Shown here: one piece after another, positions 18,252-28,596 of the stretch | Numbering within the stretch: position 1 is the stretch's first letter | How the letters are laid out: each line of letters begins with the position of its first letter | From: Sanchytrium tribonematis | Lineage: Eukaryota; Sanchytriomycota; Sanchytriomycetes; Sanchytriales; Sanchytriaceae | Direction: 5' to 3' | NCBI GenBank assembly: GCA_018985235.1 | Contig: JADGIG010000047.1 | Location: forward strand, 1 to 31,852 | Length of the DNA stretch: 31,852 nt | Notes under the pieces: generated by a model | Told to the model about the DNA's origin: nothing | The model's database searches: none | What the model saw: only the letters and a program-made list of their open reading frames with translations | Position numbers and translations under genes: made by a program

Positions 18252-20474
18252 ATGTCTCAGAAAACTTTTAATGAAAAAATATTGGAACTCAAGAGAAGGA
18301 AATCGCAAGTAGCTGTTTCAGAGGATGATTTCCAATTGACGAATAAAATATCCCAACGATCTTTGGTCACTTTGGTGGATCAAAACTCCATGATTAGTAG
18401 CTCCACAATCTCTTCTCTGGACGAAGAGTTTATAGCCACTGAGGATCGTAGTTGTAAAACTGAGGAAAAATCAGCCATTTTACAAGTTATCGATAGTTAT
18501 CTCGAAGAAATTGAATTAGAACTAAGCGCTATTTACAGTGAAAGTCAAAGCGAGAATTCTCACGATTCTCCTATCAAAGCGCCGGAAAATAGGCTAACAA
18601 ACGAATTCTCCATTGTTACCAAGGGCGAGGGATACGTGATCAATACCACAGAAATAAAGGTTCCAAAAGCAGATCTTGTATCCATGGTAAAATATACTAG
18701 TTACGATCAATTGCAGAGTCAACTAAATTACCCATATCCGAATTCAGTCAATTACGAACGTTTTTCTCACCAATCAGGCGAGTTATCCCTAATAAGTAAT
18801 TCTGAGTTTGAAGAAGTTCCAATATCGAAGGCTGGTAGTCCAAGATACATGAGCTCAACTTCTAGATATTTCGAAACGGAAGAGGATGAGACTGATAGCC
18901 ATAGAGATTCTAATTCTTCAGCACAAGATATTTTTCCGAATACAAAGCCAAAACGCGCAACATTGGAGGATTCAAGCAATTTCTCTCATCAACTTTTAGA
19001 AAATCCAACCAGATTTTTAATGAAGAAGAAAAACAATAGTCGATATCCAAATTGGATGATTATAATCGGCGTATTTATGCTATTATTTTGCATTATATTG
19101 GCAATCCTTGTTCCAATTTTGAATTATAAAAAGTCTTGCTATAACAATTTGGATCGATGTCGAGACGATTTTTTGGCAAAATGTAAGTCGCAGCTCTCAT
19201 GTTCACCTGACTCGGTATTGGCAGCAACAATGGAGGGATGTCGATGTATTAAGGTGACTTGTTCGTGTCTTGATTCTAATTGCTCAACAAAATTTGTAGA
19301 TCCTTCCATAATTAACAACAATACAAATGTAAAGCAACTATCTAGTTCGATAGAATTCCTAGATTGGGGTTGCTCAAGTCAGGCAAAATTATTTAATTTA
19401 AAATCCGATTTTGAAAAGTCAGTTCTTGCATTTTATTCCTCAATATCACCTAATATGACACTAATATCAAGCCTTTCGTCTAAATTGATAACAAATACCA
19501 ATGAAACATTGATTTTTGATGATTTTAAAATTGATTTTGTTAAAAAAACAATTAATTTTCAAGGTAATAGCAATGAAAGCACAAGCAATAGGTTTAATTT
19601 CGCACTTGAACCTCTAATGACGAGCGTCTACTCAAAAGCCATCAAGTTGTCTGAATTAAAAAGCAATTCCTTACTAATCTTGTTCCAGGATCTGGGTTTA
19701 AATAGCGAGATATTAAGTAATTTCAAGTACAACTTTCTACAGAGCAATATTCTATTATCCGTAAATCCAAATGAAATGCTGAGTCAAACAACAACTATGG
19801 CTGAGTATCTCACCACAGATCCAATTTTGCACCCATCCTGCATTTCGGACAAAAGCGTTTTTACCAATTTAAGCCCTTTTTTTCCAGACTTCAAATTTGA
19901 AGACTGCAATTTGAGACCACATTTCGGAACTTTCAATTGGAAAAGAATCAGAAGTGGAGATGTCCAAGGGTCCTTAAAGCAGCTAGGCATGTTTGTGTCG
20001 TCATCCAGATTTAGATCGGTTGTAACCACTGTCGATCCTAATGATCCAGAAAAAAATAGCCAAAATACCATCGGATTTGTGGATCACATGGATCATGTTA
20101 TCTTTGATTTCTTTGTAGGTTTAAAGAAAGAGGATGCTATAGCATTGATAAAATTTGTTTTGGAAGGTGATCCAGGAGAGATGTTCGATAATTCCTTGCC
20201 AAAATTCTTATACACATTAATATTTGATAATTTGAAACCAGCAGATGCTGATGCTTACGCAGTTTCACTTACTACAGATGGTGCACCTAATTCGTCTCTT
20301 TTAATATCCAGCAGTTCATTAATTCAAGCTCGAAATAGTTTGAAAAATATCAGCAAACCACTAATTCTTACATATAAGAATGAATCTGCTATTGATTCTC
20401 CAAAATTTGACGGAATCTGGCAAAATCTCAAACAAAATTCACCAGAAAATGTTTGGGCAAAAATAAATAATTAA
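18252..20474 (+). CDS. Type II single-span membrane protein, function unknown
   Basis: 740 residues in one exon. Residues 1-265 are Ser/Glu-rich and probably disordered, ending in a basic patch (MKKKNNSRYPNW). One transmembrane helix (about 267-290; IIIGVFMLLFCIILAILVPI) follows. The basic N-side implies the N-terminus is in the cytosol and the remaining ~450 residues are outside or in the lumen. Just after the membrane is a dense cysteine cluster (about 297-350, at least eleven Cys), then a long region with several N-glycosylation sequons and regular alternation of hydrophobic strands and helices. I do not recognise the ectodomain family. It could be a surface adhesin, enzyme or receptor. 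It converges on the SUR7-like gene with 40 bases between stop codons. Confidence 0.8.
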   Translation: MSQKTFNEKILELKRRKSQVAVSEDDFQLTNKISQRSLVTLVDQNSMISSSTISSLDEEFIATEDRSCKTEEKSAILQVIDSYLEEIELELSAIYSESQSENSHDSPIKAPENRLTNEFSIVTKGEGYVINTTEIKVPKADLVSMVKYTSYDQLQSQLNYPYPNSVNYERFSHQSGELSLISNSEFEEVPISKAGSPRYMSSTSRYFETEEDETDSHRDSNSSAQDIFPNTKPKRATLEDSSNFSHQLLENPTRFLMKKKNNSRYPNWMIIIGVFMLLFCIILAILVPILNYKKSCYNNLDRCRDDFLAKCKSQLSCSPDSVLAATMEGCRCIKVTCSCLDSNCSTKFVDPSIINNNTNVKQLSSSIEFLDWGCSSQAKLFNLKSDFEKSVLAFYSSISPNMTLISSLSSKLITNTNETLIFDDFKIDFVKKTINFQGNSNESTSNRFNFALEPLMTSVYSKAIKLSELKSNSLLILFQDLGLNSEILSNFKYNFLQSNILLSVNPNEMLSQTTTMAEYLTTDPILHPSCISDKSVFTNLSPFFPDFKFEDCNLRPHFGTFNWKRIRSGDVQGSLKQLGMFVSSSRFRSVVTTVDPNDPEKNSQNTIGFVDHMDHVIFDFFVGLKKEDAIALIKFVLEGDPGEMFDNSLPKFLYTLIFDNLKPADADAYAVSLTTDGAPNSSLLISSSSLIQARNSLKNISKPLILTYKNESAIDSPKFDGIWQNLKQNSPENVWAKINN

Positions 20475-20514
20475 ATGATTTATTTTGTGTGGAGGGAATT
20501 TTTGTTTTTGAAAA

Positions 20515-21438
20515 TTAAACTTTTTGAATACTTTTCTTCGTGAATCCACTTGTTTGACTTACTGACGAGATAGATGAAGCTGTTGATATTCTTCTACGAT
20601 TTCTCAATGAAGGAATGATGGTATTCACGCACCCAGAACACGACAATGATAGAATGCAGAGCAAACCCACAAAACTTAACCAGAGAGACGCCCCAGTAGT
20701 AACCTTAACATCGTCCCATATATTTGGACTCGTATCAACATAACTCTGGAGTCTAACAATGACAAATGCCCACATAATCAAGACAATAATAGCTGCTATG
20801 GAAGCCAGGGTCGCCAGAACAGTTGCCGCAAAATTGATGATTTTTGCATTGTTAAAAATCCCTAAAGCAAACAAAACTGTTGCAAAAACAGTTGTGAAAA
20901 ATATCCAATAGTACATTGACTCGATAGCGATGAAAAAGGAACCAGACTTATCAAACATTGCACTATTGAACATATTGGTGGTCAAGGTAGTGTCAATTAT
21001 CTGACCAACCGATACTAACGTTTTTTGACTTTTCAATGCAATTTTGGGATGCACGCACTGAACTATTTGATTCGTTTCATAAACTGAATCTCTCTCGTCA
21101 ATTTCGTATGCCGGTATATTCTGTGAATCCCAAAGCCTGTAAAAAGATGAGTCTCTTCCAAATTTGTAAGCAAACATACACCAGTTTCTTAATGAAAATG
21201 TGATTTGATTCGGAGGTACTTCAAGGGATTGAACACTATCAAGCGGATTCACATTAAATAAATTTGAATTACTCCACATAGTCAAAGGATCCATCATAGT
21301 CGATTCGAATGACCTACACAGTTTTACAAAGTACCAATTTCGAATGCCCGGAAGATTTACACCTCCCATTATCGTCAACATCCATATTATAATCGCGACA
21401 GTTCCTAGCACAACATTGATAATTGACATGGCTTTCAT
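20515..21438 (-). CDS. SUR7/PalI-like four-span membrane protein
   Basis: 307 residues in one exon. Four hydrophobic segments lie at about 5-27, 168-190, 198-226 and 245-270. A long first outer loop contains GIRNWYFVKL and ITFSLRNWCMFAYKF, with Trp and Cys residues as in claudin-like folds. The Ser-rich, basic tail (RNRRRISTASSISSVSQTSG) is cytosolic. This layout fits the fungal SUR7/PalI family, whose members sit in plasma membrane eisosome patches or act in pH sensing. The sequence is divergent, so the call rests on topology and loop motifs. If correct it is one of the better lineage hints in the window. It starts in the 174-base divergent gap shared with the GPI-anchored protein gene. Confidence 0.6.
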   Translation of the reverse strand: MKAMSIINVVLGTVAIIIWMLTIMGGVNLPGIRNWYFVKLCRSFESTMMDPLTMWSNSNLFNVNPLDSVQSLEVPPNQITFSLRNWCMFAYKFGRDSSFYRLWDSQNIPAYEIDERDSVYETNQIVQCVHPKIALKSQKTLVSVGQIIDTTLTTNMFNSAMFDKSGSFFIAIESMYYWIFFTTVFATVLFALGIFNNAKIINFAATVLATLASIAAIIVLIMWAFVIVRLQSYVDTSPNIWDDVKVTTGASLWLSFVGLLCILSLSCSGCVNTIIPSLRNRRRISTASSISSVSQTSGFTKKSIQKV

Positions 21439-21612
21439 TATAATATTGACGACAAGAGAATGCTTGTCTAGATAATTGATTCAAGGGGTTTGTAGTCAGA
21501 CGTGATTGGAGGTGTAACCAAATTTCTGTAACACAAATTGGACACTAATTGTTTCACTCAGTTACACCAATTTCCGGTGCCAACATTGTAGAAATAGATA
21601 CCCCTGTAATCC
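21439..21612. promoter_or_regulatory. Divergent promoter gap with an inverted CCAAT box
   Basis: 174 bases between the SUR7-like and GPI-protein start codons. GATTGG (inverted CCAATC) lies at 21504-21509, about 66 bases from the minus-strand ATG. Nothing else is clear. Confidence 0.4.
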
Positions 21613-22059
21613 ATGTTCTTCTCTTTGCTATCGATCCACAGTTACAATCCCGGAAACAGCTACAATCAGCAGCGATCTCCTGGTTATTCCTACAGTGCTT
21701 CTCCCGGTGAATATAGCTATAGTGGCCAACAATCGTATTTTTCATCTGGTAATAAATATGGTCGAGCAAGACCATCGACTTCTGGGTATGTTGGATACAA
21801 TTCAAATCCCTCGTATTTAAACCCACCACGATTTGATACTCCAAAGGGATTCGAGAATGTAGAACCAACTAAAACCGTTAACAAACCGGATGCGACCTCA
21901 AATGATAGCGAACCTTTTGAAGATGATTCTTCAGTTGAGACCGAATCCAGTGAGACTGAGACTGAGATTGTTTTTATCAAAAAAGCCACCAAAGGGAAAA
22001 ATTCGGGCGCTTCAATCTATAGTTTCTGCGGTGCAATTTTAATTTCTTTCTTTTTATAA
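21613..22059 (+). CDS. Small Tyr/Ser/Gly-rich protein with GPI-anchor-like C-terminus
   Basis: 148 residues. A short hydrophobic start (MFFSLLSIHS) could serve as a weak signal peptide. Residues 10-70 are repetitive Tyr/Ser/Gly/Pro-rich (YNPGNSYNQ, PGYSYSASPGEYSYSG). Residues 85-120 are acidic and rich in Ser, Thr and Glu. The end is a polar KGKNSGAS followed by a hydrophobic tail that stops at once (IYSFCGAILISFFL), a classic GPI-attachment pattern. It is therefore a likely cell-surface or wall protein, of no recognised family. The signal peptide is short; an undetected upstream exon is possible, but no TNAYNTAG acceptor was found in the gap. Confidence 0.65.
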   Translation: MFFSLLSIHSYNPGNSYNQQRSPGYSYSASPGEYSYSGQQSYFSSGNKYGRARPSTSGYVGYNSNPSYLNPPRFDTPKGFENVEPTKTVNKPDATSNDSEPFEDDSSVETESSETETEIVFIKKATKGKNSGASIYSFCGAILISFFL

Positions 22060-22129
22060 TAAAAACATTTTAAATTTGGAATTTTGGCCTCAGAAATTTC
22101 TATCAAAAATTCGTGGCTTAACATTTTGT

Positions 22130-23888
22130 ATGTCTTCCACAGATTCTAAACTTCCATTGCTTCCAGGTAACAAAAGAATTGGGCCATACATACTAGGAAA
22201 AACATTAGGCATTGGCTCAACAGGTCGCGTTAAATTAGGCATTCATCATAGAACAAAAGCAAAGGTAGCGATAAAAATAGTCCCAAAATATCCTTCAAAG
22301 AAAGGAAAGTCAGACCAATCTGCTTATTTTAAAAAATTAGAACGCGAGATTACAATTATGAAATTAATTAGACACGATAATATTATGACTTTGCATGATG
22401 TTTACGAAACTAAGGATGAATTATTTTTGGTAATGGAATTGGTTGAAGGCGGTGAATTATTTGATTATCTGGTTAAGAAAGGTAGGCTTGGAGAAGATGA
22501 AGCCCGAAAATTTTTTCAACAGATGCTACTTGGACTTGATTTCTGCCATCGACATTTAATATGCCACCGGGACCTAAAACCAGAGAATCTTTTATTAGAT
22601 GCTGAAAAAAATATTAAGATAGCAGATTTCGGAATGGCAAGATTTCAACACAATGGGAAAATGCTTGAAACAAGTTGTGGGTCGCCACATTATGCATCTC
22701 CTGAAATAATCAAAGGAATAAAGTACGATGGGCCTGCAAGCGATATATGGTCCAGCGGAGTTATATTATATGCTTTGCTCTCAGGTTCACTGCCGTTTGA
22801 TGACGACAATATCCGCCGCCTTTTAGCAAAGGTGAAAGCTGGAATATACCAGCTACCAGAACATGCATCTTTGGAAGCTCAAGATTTGATACAAAGAATG
22901 TTGGTCATTGAGCCAAAAAGACGTATCACTATTGAGGAAATATTTAGCCATCCGTGGTTCACAGCAAATGGGAAGGAATTAATTGCAAGAACCCAGATAC
23001 CCAAAGAAATCCAAGAAGTTGAACCAGTTGATGAAATCGATTCCGAAATTGTTAAGAATCTATGCTTTCTGGGGTGGGAAGAATTTGAGTTGATTGAATA
23101 TTTGCAAAGTCCAGATAAAAACATAGAAAAAATATTTTACACACTGCTTAACGAACGGAAGAAACACCCATTCTATCAAATGGGTTCTGATGATGATTTA
23201 GAGTCCGCAGTTGATGATGCATCTCCAAGAAGAAGAATCACAAATCAAGGCGATGTTTTCAATGCATTACGAAGAAGGAGCGACGTACACAATAGTTCTC
23301 CAGATATTTCTAATTCATCTTTGCCAACAAGCTCATCCAACAATGTCGATTTGTCGAAATCAAATCCGCATAAACATAGACTTAATATACAAATTCCAAC
23401 TACCTCGGAGCCAAATATTGCCCAAAACCCATCAACGCCATTTCACAGAGAACACATAGATGCAGCTCAATATCCTGGAACTCCGATTATAACAGAGACA
23501 CCGAAGAAGACCTGGGTTCCAGATATGTTTACTTTTAACAAAGATCTGCCAACAGTATTAATTATTGACGTAGATTTTCGCTGTGACTTCTAGTGGCGGA
23601 CCCGACGATGTGATTAAAAAAGTTAAATCAATATTGAATAACATGGGCTGTAAAACCCAGCCTGGTAGAAAGCATGGATTGAAGTGCAAGCAAGATTCGG
23701 ATATTAAATTTAAAGATGATCCTAAGCCTCTCAAATTTAGAGTTGAAATAAGCTCGCGCCCACCTAGAGAGACTGATATGCAAATAGATCAGTTATACAT
23801 CACATTTCAATTACAAAGCGGATACCTTGAACAATTCAAACAACTAAATGATCATTTTACAGAAGTTTGGAATGTAAATAAACAATAG
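22130..23888 (+). CDS. Gin4/Hsl1/SAD-type protein kinase with KA1-like C-terminus
   Basis: Two exons (22130-23554, 23574-23888) encode 579 residues from the first ATG; an in-frame TTG further up is not needed. The kinase domain (about 17-275) has the start RIGPYILGKTLGIGSTGRV, Lys 49, HRDLKPEN near 146, DFG near 165 and activation segment TSCGSPHYASPE. A UBA-like segment (about 300-345; IVKNLCFLGWEEFELIEYL, then EKIFYTLLNERK) matches the equivalent region of fungal Hsl1/Gin4/Cdr2 and animal BRSK kinases. A polar Ser/Asn-rich linker leads to a C-terminal domain (about 478-575; LKFRVEISSRPP, then LYITFQLQSGYLEQF) that fits a KA1 membrane-binding domain. Such kinases link cell polarity or septin organisation to the cell cycle at the membrane. 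Confidence 0.9.
23555..23573 (+). other. 19-nt spliceosomal intron (Gin4/SAD-type kinase)
   Basis: GTATTAATTATTGACGTAG, phase 0, ending in TGACGTAG. It joins the linker to the KA1-like exon as DLPT to IFAVTSSGGPDDVIKKV. Without splicing the protein stops before the KA1-like domain. Confidence 0.92.
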
Positions 23889-24024
23889 ATTTCTTGTCAT
23901 TCTTGACCTGGTGATATCTCTGCTTGCCTGAAAGAAATTCGCGTTTCGGTATTTTGTTTCACTTTCTGATTGGGCAAAGCTCAAGTTATGGAGAATCATC
24001 AATTCTAGAACATCGCATATTAGA
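23889..24024 (+). promoter_or_regulatory. Promoter gap of the eL39 gene with an inverted CCAAT box
   Basis: 136 bases between the kinase stop and the eL39 start. GATTGG at 23968-23973 is an inverted CCAATC, 52 bases before the ATG. The gap also carries the 3' end of the kinase gene. Confidence 0.5.
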
Positions 24025-24177
24025 ATGTCTTCTCATAAATCTTTGAGAGTCAAACTTCATCTCGCAAAGAAAGCTAAGCAAAATAGACCTTTACCATATC
24101 TAGCAAGAACAAAATTGGGAATGCGCTACAACAACAAGCGAAGAAATTGGAGACGTACTAAGACTAAGATCAATTAA
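24025..24177 (+). CDS. RPL39: Ribosomal protein eL39
   Basis: A 50-residue frame in a single exon. It starts [10 protein letters not shown], continues [11 protein letters not shown] and ends [13 protein letters not shown], all hallmarks of eL39, a protein of the 60S subunit that lines the peptide exit tunnel. Compared with yeast and human (51 residues) the middle is two residues shorter: where they have a QWIR segment, this one reads [15 protein letters not shown]. The conserved Trp is absent. The gene lacks the intron often found after the ATG in other eukaryotes. It stands between the kinase and RER1 genes, on the same strand. Confidence 0.95.
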   Translation: MSSHKSLRVKLHLAKKAKQNRPLPYLARTKLGMRYNNKRRNWRRTKTKIN

Positions 24178-24269
24178 TAAATGCATCGCCATGTTCTATA
24201 ATCCTCTATCATTTGCTTTCTCTGAATCTATGATGTTTAATCTACTTGAGGATTTTTCAAAACGTCCCC

Positions 24270-24760
24270 ATGACCCTAAAAGCATATCTTGATCAATTAA
24301 TTCCATATAAAGCACAGCGTTGGACCACATTTGGACTGTTGATTACATTATTCCTAATCAGAGTGTTCCATTACCATTTATTCTACATCTATTTGTATGC
24401 ATTAATGATATATATTTTGCAACTTTTCCTTTTATTCTTAAGCCCGAAATTTTTATCAGAACCTGACGAAACGCTCCCGATAACCTCAAATGATGATGAA
24501 TTTAAACCTTTTGTTCGCAAATTACCAGAATTTCAATTTTGGATTCGAATTACAAGTGGTACTCTGTTGTGTAATTTATTGATAATTTAGGCTGCATTAT
24601 ATCGCTATTCCCAGGCTTGGATGTTCCAGTTTATTGGCCAATTTTGGTTGTTTATTTTTTCCTTCTATTATTTTTAACATTGAGAAAGCAAGTTCAACAT
24701 ATGATTCAATATCGATATGTCCCTTATACAATAGGCAAAAAGAAATACAATACGAAATAA
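24270..24760 (+). CDS. RER1: RER1, ER/Golgi retrieval receptor
   Basis: Two exons (24270-24570 and 24591-24760) encode 156 residues, somewhat shorter than the usual 190 because the N-terminus is trimmed. Family landmarks are YLDQLIPYKAQRW, FLSPKF, DDEFKPFVRKLPEFQFW, LDVPVYWPILVVYF, RKQVQHMIQYRYVPY and a final GKKKY. Four membrane helices are expected, as in the family. RER1 binds polar residues in the membrane spans of ER proteins that have escaped to the cis-Golgi and returns them by COPI. The start is uncertain: an in-frame TTG lies upstream at 24246, and ATGs at 24191, 24230 and 24233 are in another frame. It converges on the ABC transporter with 21 bases between stops. Confidence 0.93.
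24571..24590 (+). other. 20-nt spliceosomal intron (RER1)
   Basis: GTAATTTATTGATAATTTAG, phase 1, ending in TAATTTAG. Splicing recreates the conserved fourth-helix region (LLCCIISLFPGLDVPVYWP); the unspliced frame stops at the intron's own TAG. Confidence 0.95.
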
Positions 24761-24781
24761 TAAAAATGAATCACAATATAT

Positions 24782-27700
24782 TTATTCCAAAGTAATTTGA
24801 CCACGAGCCAAGCCCTCCAATTGTTCCGGATGGGTGGAACTGTCAACCAATTGTCGAAACACACCATCTTTCTTGTCCAATAATGCGGCCGGACTGCCAT
24901 ATTCAACGACACATCCTGCATCCATCACAAGCACTCTGTCACTATCAATAATAGTGTCCAATCTGTGGGCAATCGTGACCACAGTCTTATCGGCAAACAT
25001 CTCTCGGATGACTTTTTGAATATGTCTGTCAGATTTAGCGTCGATTCTGGAGGTTGCTTCATCCAAAACTACGATTCTACACTCAGACAATACAGCTCTT
25101 GCAATACAAAGCAACTGCTTTTCGCCCGCACTTAATTGGTTAGTCAAGATTGTATCCAATTTTTCAGGAAACGCTTTTATCTTCTCAGTCAAATTCATCT
25201 TATCAAGAACTCTCCATAAATCTTGCTCCGTAAATTCGTTCAAAGGATCCAAGTTGTATCTCAAGGAAGTTGTAAATGTGACTGGTTCTTGAGGAATGAT
25301 AGCAATGCTACTTCTTAAAACTTTCAAGGGAAGTTTGTCGCATTGAAATTCATCCAATGAAATGTGTCCTCGAAATCCATCAACGATTCTGAATAAACTA
25401 GAAATAATGGTGCTCTTTCCTGCACCTGTTCGTCCCACAACACCCACCTTTTCACCAGGTTTAACATCAAAACTCACGCCTTTTAATATAGGATCCCCAT
25501 TTTCTTCATATTTCAGCCAAAAGTCATCATATATAATTTTGCCTGTAAATTTTGGAGCCAAAGATTTGTCTTCGGCGGTGTCAATTTCCTCCACGGCATT
25601 GTCCCTAATGAACATATGAGATTGGCCCGCTTGTAATCCCAACAAACCATCACTGAAGGCTTTAACAGTCCATTGTAGAAAAACCAGTAGTTGAAGTGCA
25701 TTCGACAAAGCAAGTCCAAGGTTAGAAGGATCGGTTTGAAACAAAAAAGCGAAACAGGTGGCACCAAAAATGTATAGTGACACCCAAATATCAACGTAAA
25801 AACCACGGAAGCATTCTAATAAACCCAAAGCTAGTGCATATTGATGGTTTCCATCCATTATACGATACAAAGTATGAGTAAATTGAGTGGAAGATCTGAA
25901 AATTCTGACACAAGCAATACCGTCAACAGTGACGTTCAAATGGGTGTAGATTTCAGGGCGGGTGCCCAATTCCTTACTTAATAACGTATCATAAAGATTC
26001 TTTGTAAAATATTGGACGCTCAGGGCAAGTACGATCGCTGCAATAGACAATGTCCAAGTCCAAGGAATAAAAGCAATTGTCATACCCAAACCTCCTAAAG
26101 AAAGAGGCAGAAATTGCAAAACTTTAAAAAAGCTTTCAGGCATTTCGTCGTCCAATGCATATATGTCTTTGGAAAATGCTCCGATGGTAATTCCGATTGG
26201 ATTGACCTCAAAATATTTCATCCTGGACTTAAATATAGTATCAATACTAGTTTTGTGGATAGACTTTGCACGGCTACTCGAAAATCTTGAAAACACATAA
26301 CCTCTTGAGAAAACAAATATTCCAAAGGCGGCCATAAAGATCAAATAGTATAATGCATACTCATTTGAGGAGAGACCTGGAATCGCTTTCTTACCCCAGA
26401 CTCGAACCCAGTAATCACTTCCCAAACGGATTCCATGAGTAAAGAAAAACAAAAATACCATTGCGGCAAAAGAGAGCCTGATTTTCTTATTCCCTAAATA
26501 AAATCCAACCGCTTCTCCACTCTTGATTTTCAACTCATCTTTATCTTCTTGAGGAACAAGAACTTGGTCATCTCCTTCTTCTTCGTCTTCACCGTGACTC
26601 GTAAGTTGACTCTTTAACGATCTCCAGGTTTGCGAAGGATAGTTATAACTTCCACCAGTCGACCTCATTGCCAAAGATGACCTTGTGGTCAGTTGTATAC
26701 TTCTAGAAGTGTTTCCACTATGCGCGTACTTTGCATAATCTGGCACCTCCAAATCATTTTCAGGACCTTCATATTCAAATTGCATACCCGAATGTTCTTT
26801 ATAAAATTGTTGGAAAGCAGGGTGCTTCGTTGCTTCATTGGTGACACCATGACACGCAATTTTACCATCTTTCATTAAAATGACATAGTCAACGTTATTG
26901 ACCTGTTGCAAGTTATTTGTAACGAGCAATACAGTCCTTTTCTTTAGAAACTTCTTCACACACTCGTCAAATATATGCTTACCTACTTTTTGATCCAAAG
27001 CGCTGAGAGGATCGTCTAGAAGGATCAAGTCACTATTAGCGTATACAGATCTTGCCAAGCTAACTCGCTGCCTTTGACCTCCAGATAAATTTGCTCCACC
27101 TTCATGTACGAACTAAATAAATATGAATCTACCATATTTTCGCCCTCTGCAAACATTTCCAAATCAGTTTTAAGTCCACACGAATGGATGACTTGCTCAA
27201 GACGCTTTGCACTAAACGGAGCACCAAGTAAAATATTTTTCTTGATGGTTTCCTTCAAAAGCCAAGCCTCTTGAGGACATAAACTGACGGATGAGGTTAC
27301 ATTTCTGGTACCAGATACTTTTTTCATTTCACCAGAAATTGCGTTTAATAAACTCGACTTTCCCGATCCCACATCTCCAACAATAGCCACTAGAGTTCCA
27401 TGTTTAATTTTTAAATCTTCAATTTTTAATTTGAAGGACTTCTCTTTGTTCCAAGTAAACTCTGCCTCTTTAATATCAATATCGAATTCTTGATGAGTTT
27501 CAGCACTTTCTGGCGCATCAATTTCATCATATGCTAAAAATCGCTCGATATTTTCCATTCCTTTTATAGCACCAACAAAATCGGTGATTGCATTAGGTAG
27601 AAGCAGAAGTGGGTACCTTAATGAATTGAATAAATTCAAGCAAGTAAAAGAAACAATCGGACTAATAGTTCCACCAAGTAGCTGAAAAGTCCAGAGTGTG

Positions 27701-28596
27701 ATCCAAACAGTGAAAACTGGGAATACAAACACAGCCGTATAATTGCATGCTCTCAGGATCATTTTTTTCAACATCAAGTCTTCTTCACCTTTTCTGTCTT
27801 TTTCGATGTCATTCTGGAAATGATTTTCCCAAACATAAAACTTAATCAACTTCATCACAGGAAGAACTTCCACTACTTTCTGAACTCTGTTCAATGTCAA
27901 AGAAGTTACTTTGTCAATAGTTTTAGCTACAACTGCACCAATCCAGCCATTAATAGGTAAGAAAATGAGCAACATTCCGATTGCTGGCAATACCGCAACA
28001 CCAACAAGTGAGCTTCCCAAAGCAAAGATCGCAATGACTTCAAAGGGAGCTGTCCATAACACATGAAAACTTTGGACACCTTGAGCTACGCTAGGAATAT
28101 CAGTTGCAACAATTGTGACTGTGTCTGTAATAGGTTCACTAGCCAAAGTTTTGAGTAGCTTTGAGTATACCAAGCTAGTCAAAGCTGCCTTAACTCTAAC
28201 CGAATGCTTAAATGATAAGTAATTCATGTAGTGAATAGCAAATGTAGCACCTAGACAACAGATTAACATAAGTGCAGCCCATGTATAGGATGTTATCCCA
28301 TACTGTTCAACTCCAGACCCAGCATTTAACAGTCCTAGAAAAACCCAATACGTTGCTGTCCAAGTGAATAAACCCCAAATAATTTTAAGAAATCCGAAAA
28401 GCAATAGCTGCTTACCATTATACTTCAATAACCAATTCAACAATGCTTTTTTTCCAGGAGTAAATGAGTACACAGGTGCGCTGGCTGAAGTTGACAAGAC
28501 TTCTTGTGGAAGCCTTAACCTTGCGTTAGGATTTTTCATAAGTCGAAAAACCTGACCGAAGAGCCATTTCGAGGTTATTGAAATAGCCTTAACCAT
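24782..28596 (-). CDS. ABC transporter, ABCC/MRP subfamily
   Basis: Two exons (28596-27133 and 27112-24782, minus strand) encode 1,264 residues: a full transporter without the extra N-terminal TMD0. Order: short N-tail, TMD1, NBD1, charged linker (about 580-640), TMD2, NBD2. NBD1 has Walker A GDVGSGKSS near 405, signature LSGGQRQR near 495 and Walker B LILLDDPLSALD. NBD2 has Walker A GRTGAGKST near 1049, an altered signature LSAGEKQ near 1151, Walker B VVLDEATS and H-loop IAHRLD. As in many ABCC proteins, NBD1 has Asp where NBD2 has the catalytic Glu, so only one ATP site is fully active. Such pumps export organic anions, glutathione conjugates or drugs across the plasma or vacuolar membrane; the substrate here is unknown. 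ATG 28596 is chosen over the TTG at 28608. Confidence 0.95.
27113..27132 (-). other. 20-nt spliceosomal intron (ABCC transporter)
   Basis: On the minus strand it reads GTAGATTCATATTTATTTAG, phase 0, ending in TTATTTAG. Splicing gives GENM then FVHEGGANLSGGQRQR, restoring the NBD1 signature; reading through shifts the frame and loses it. Confidence 0.95.

Noticed and set aside
22076-22129. TTG-initiated extension of the Gin4/SAD-type kinase
   Set aside because: A normal ATG at 22130 directly precedes the conserved kinase start, and the gap to the upstream gene is only 70 bases.
24252-24270. A GT...AG stretch of about 19 nt near the RER1 start that could join an upstream ATG (24230) to the gene
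   Set aside because: It is C-rich, ends AAAAG rather than TAG, and does not fit TNAYNTAG found in all eight supported introns. The gained N-terminus is only a weak match to RER1.
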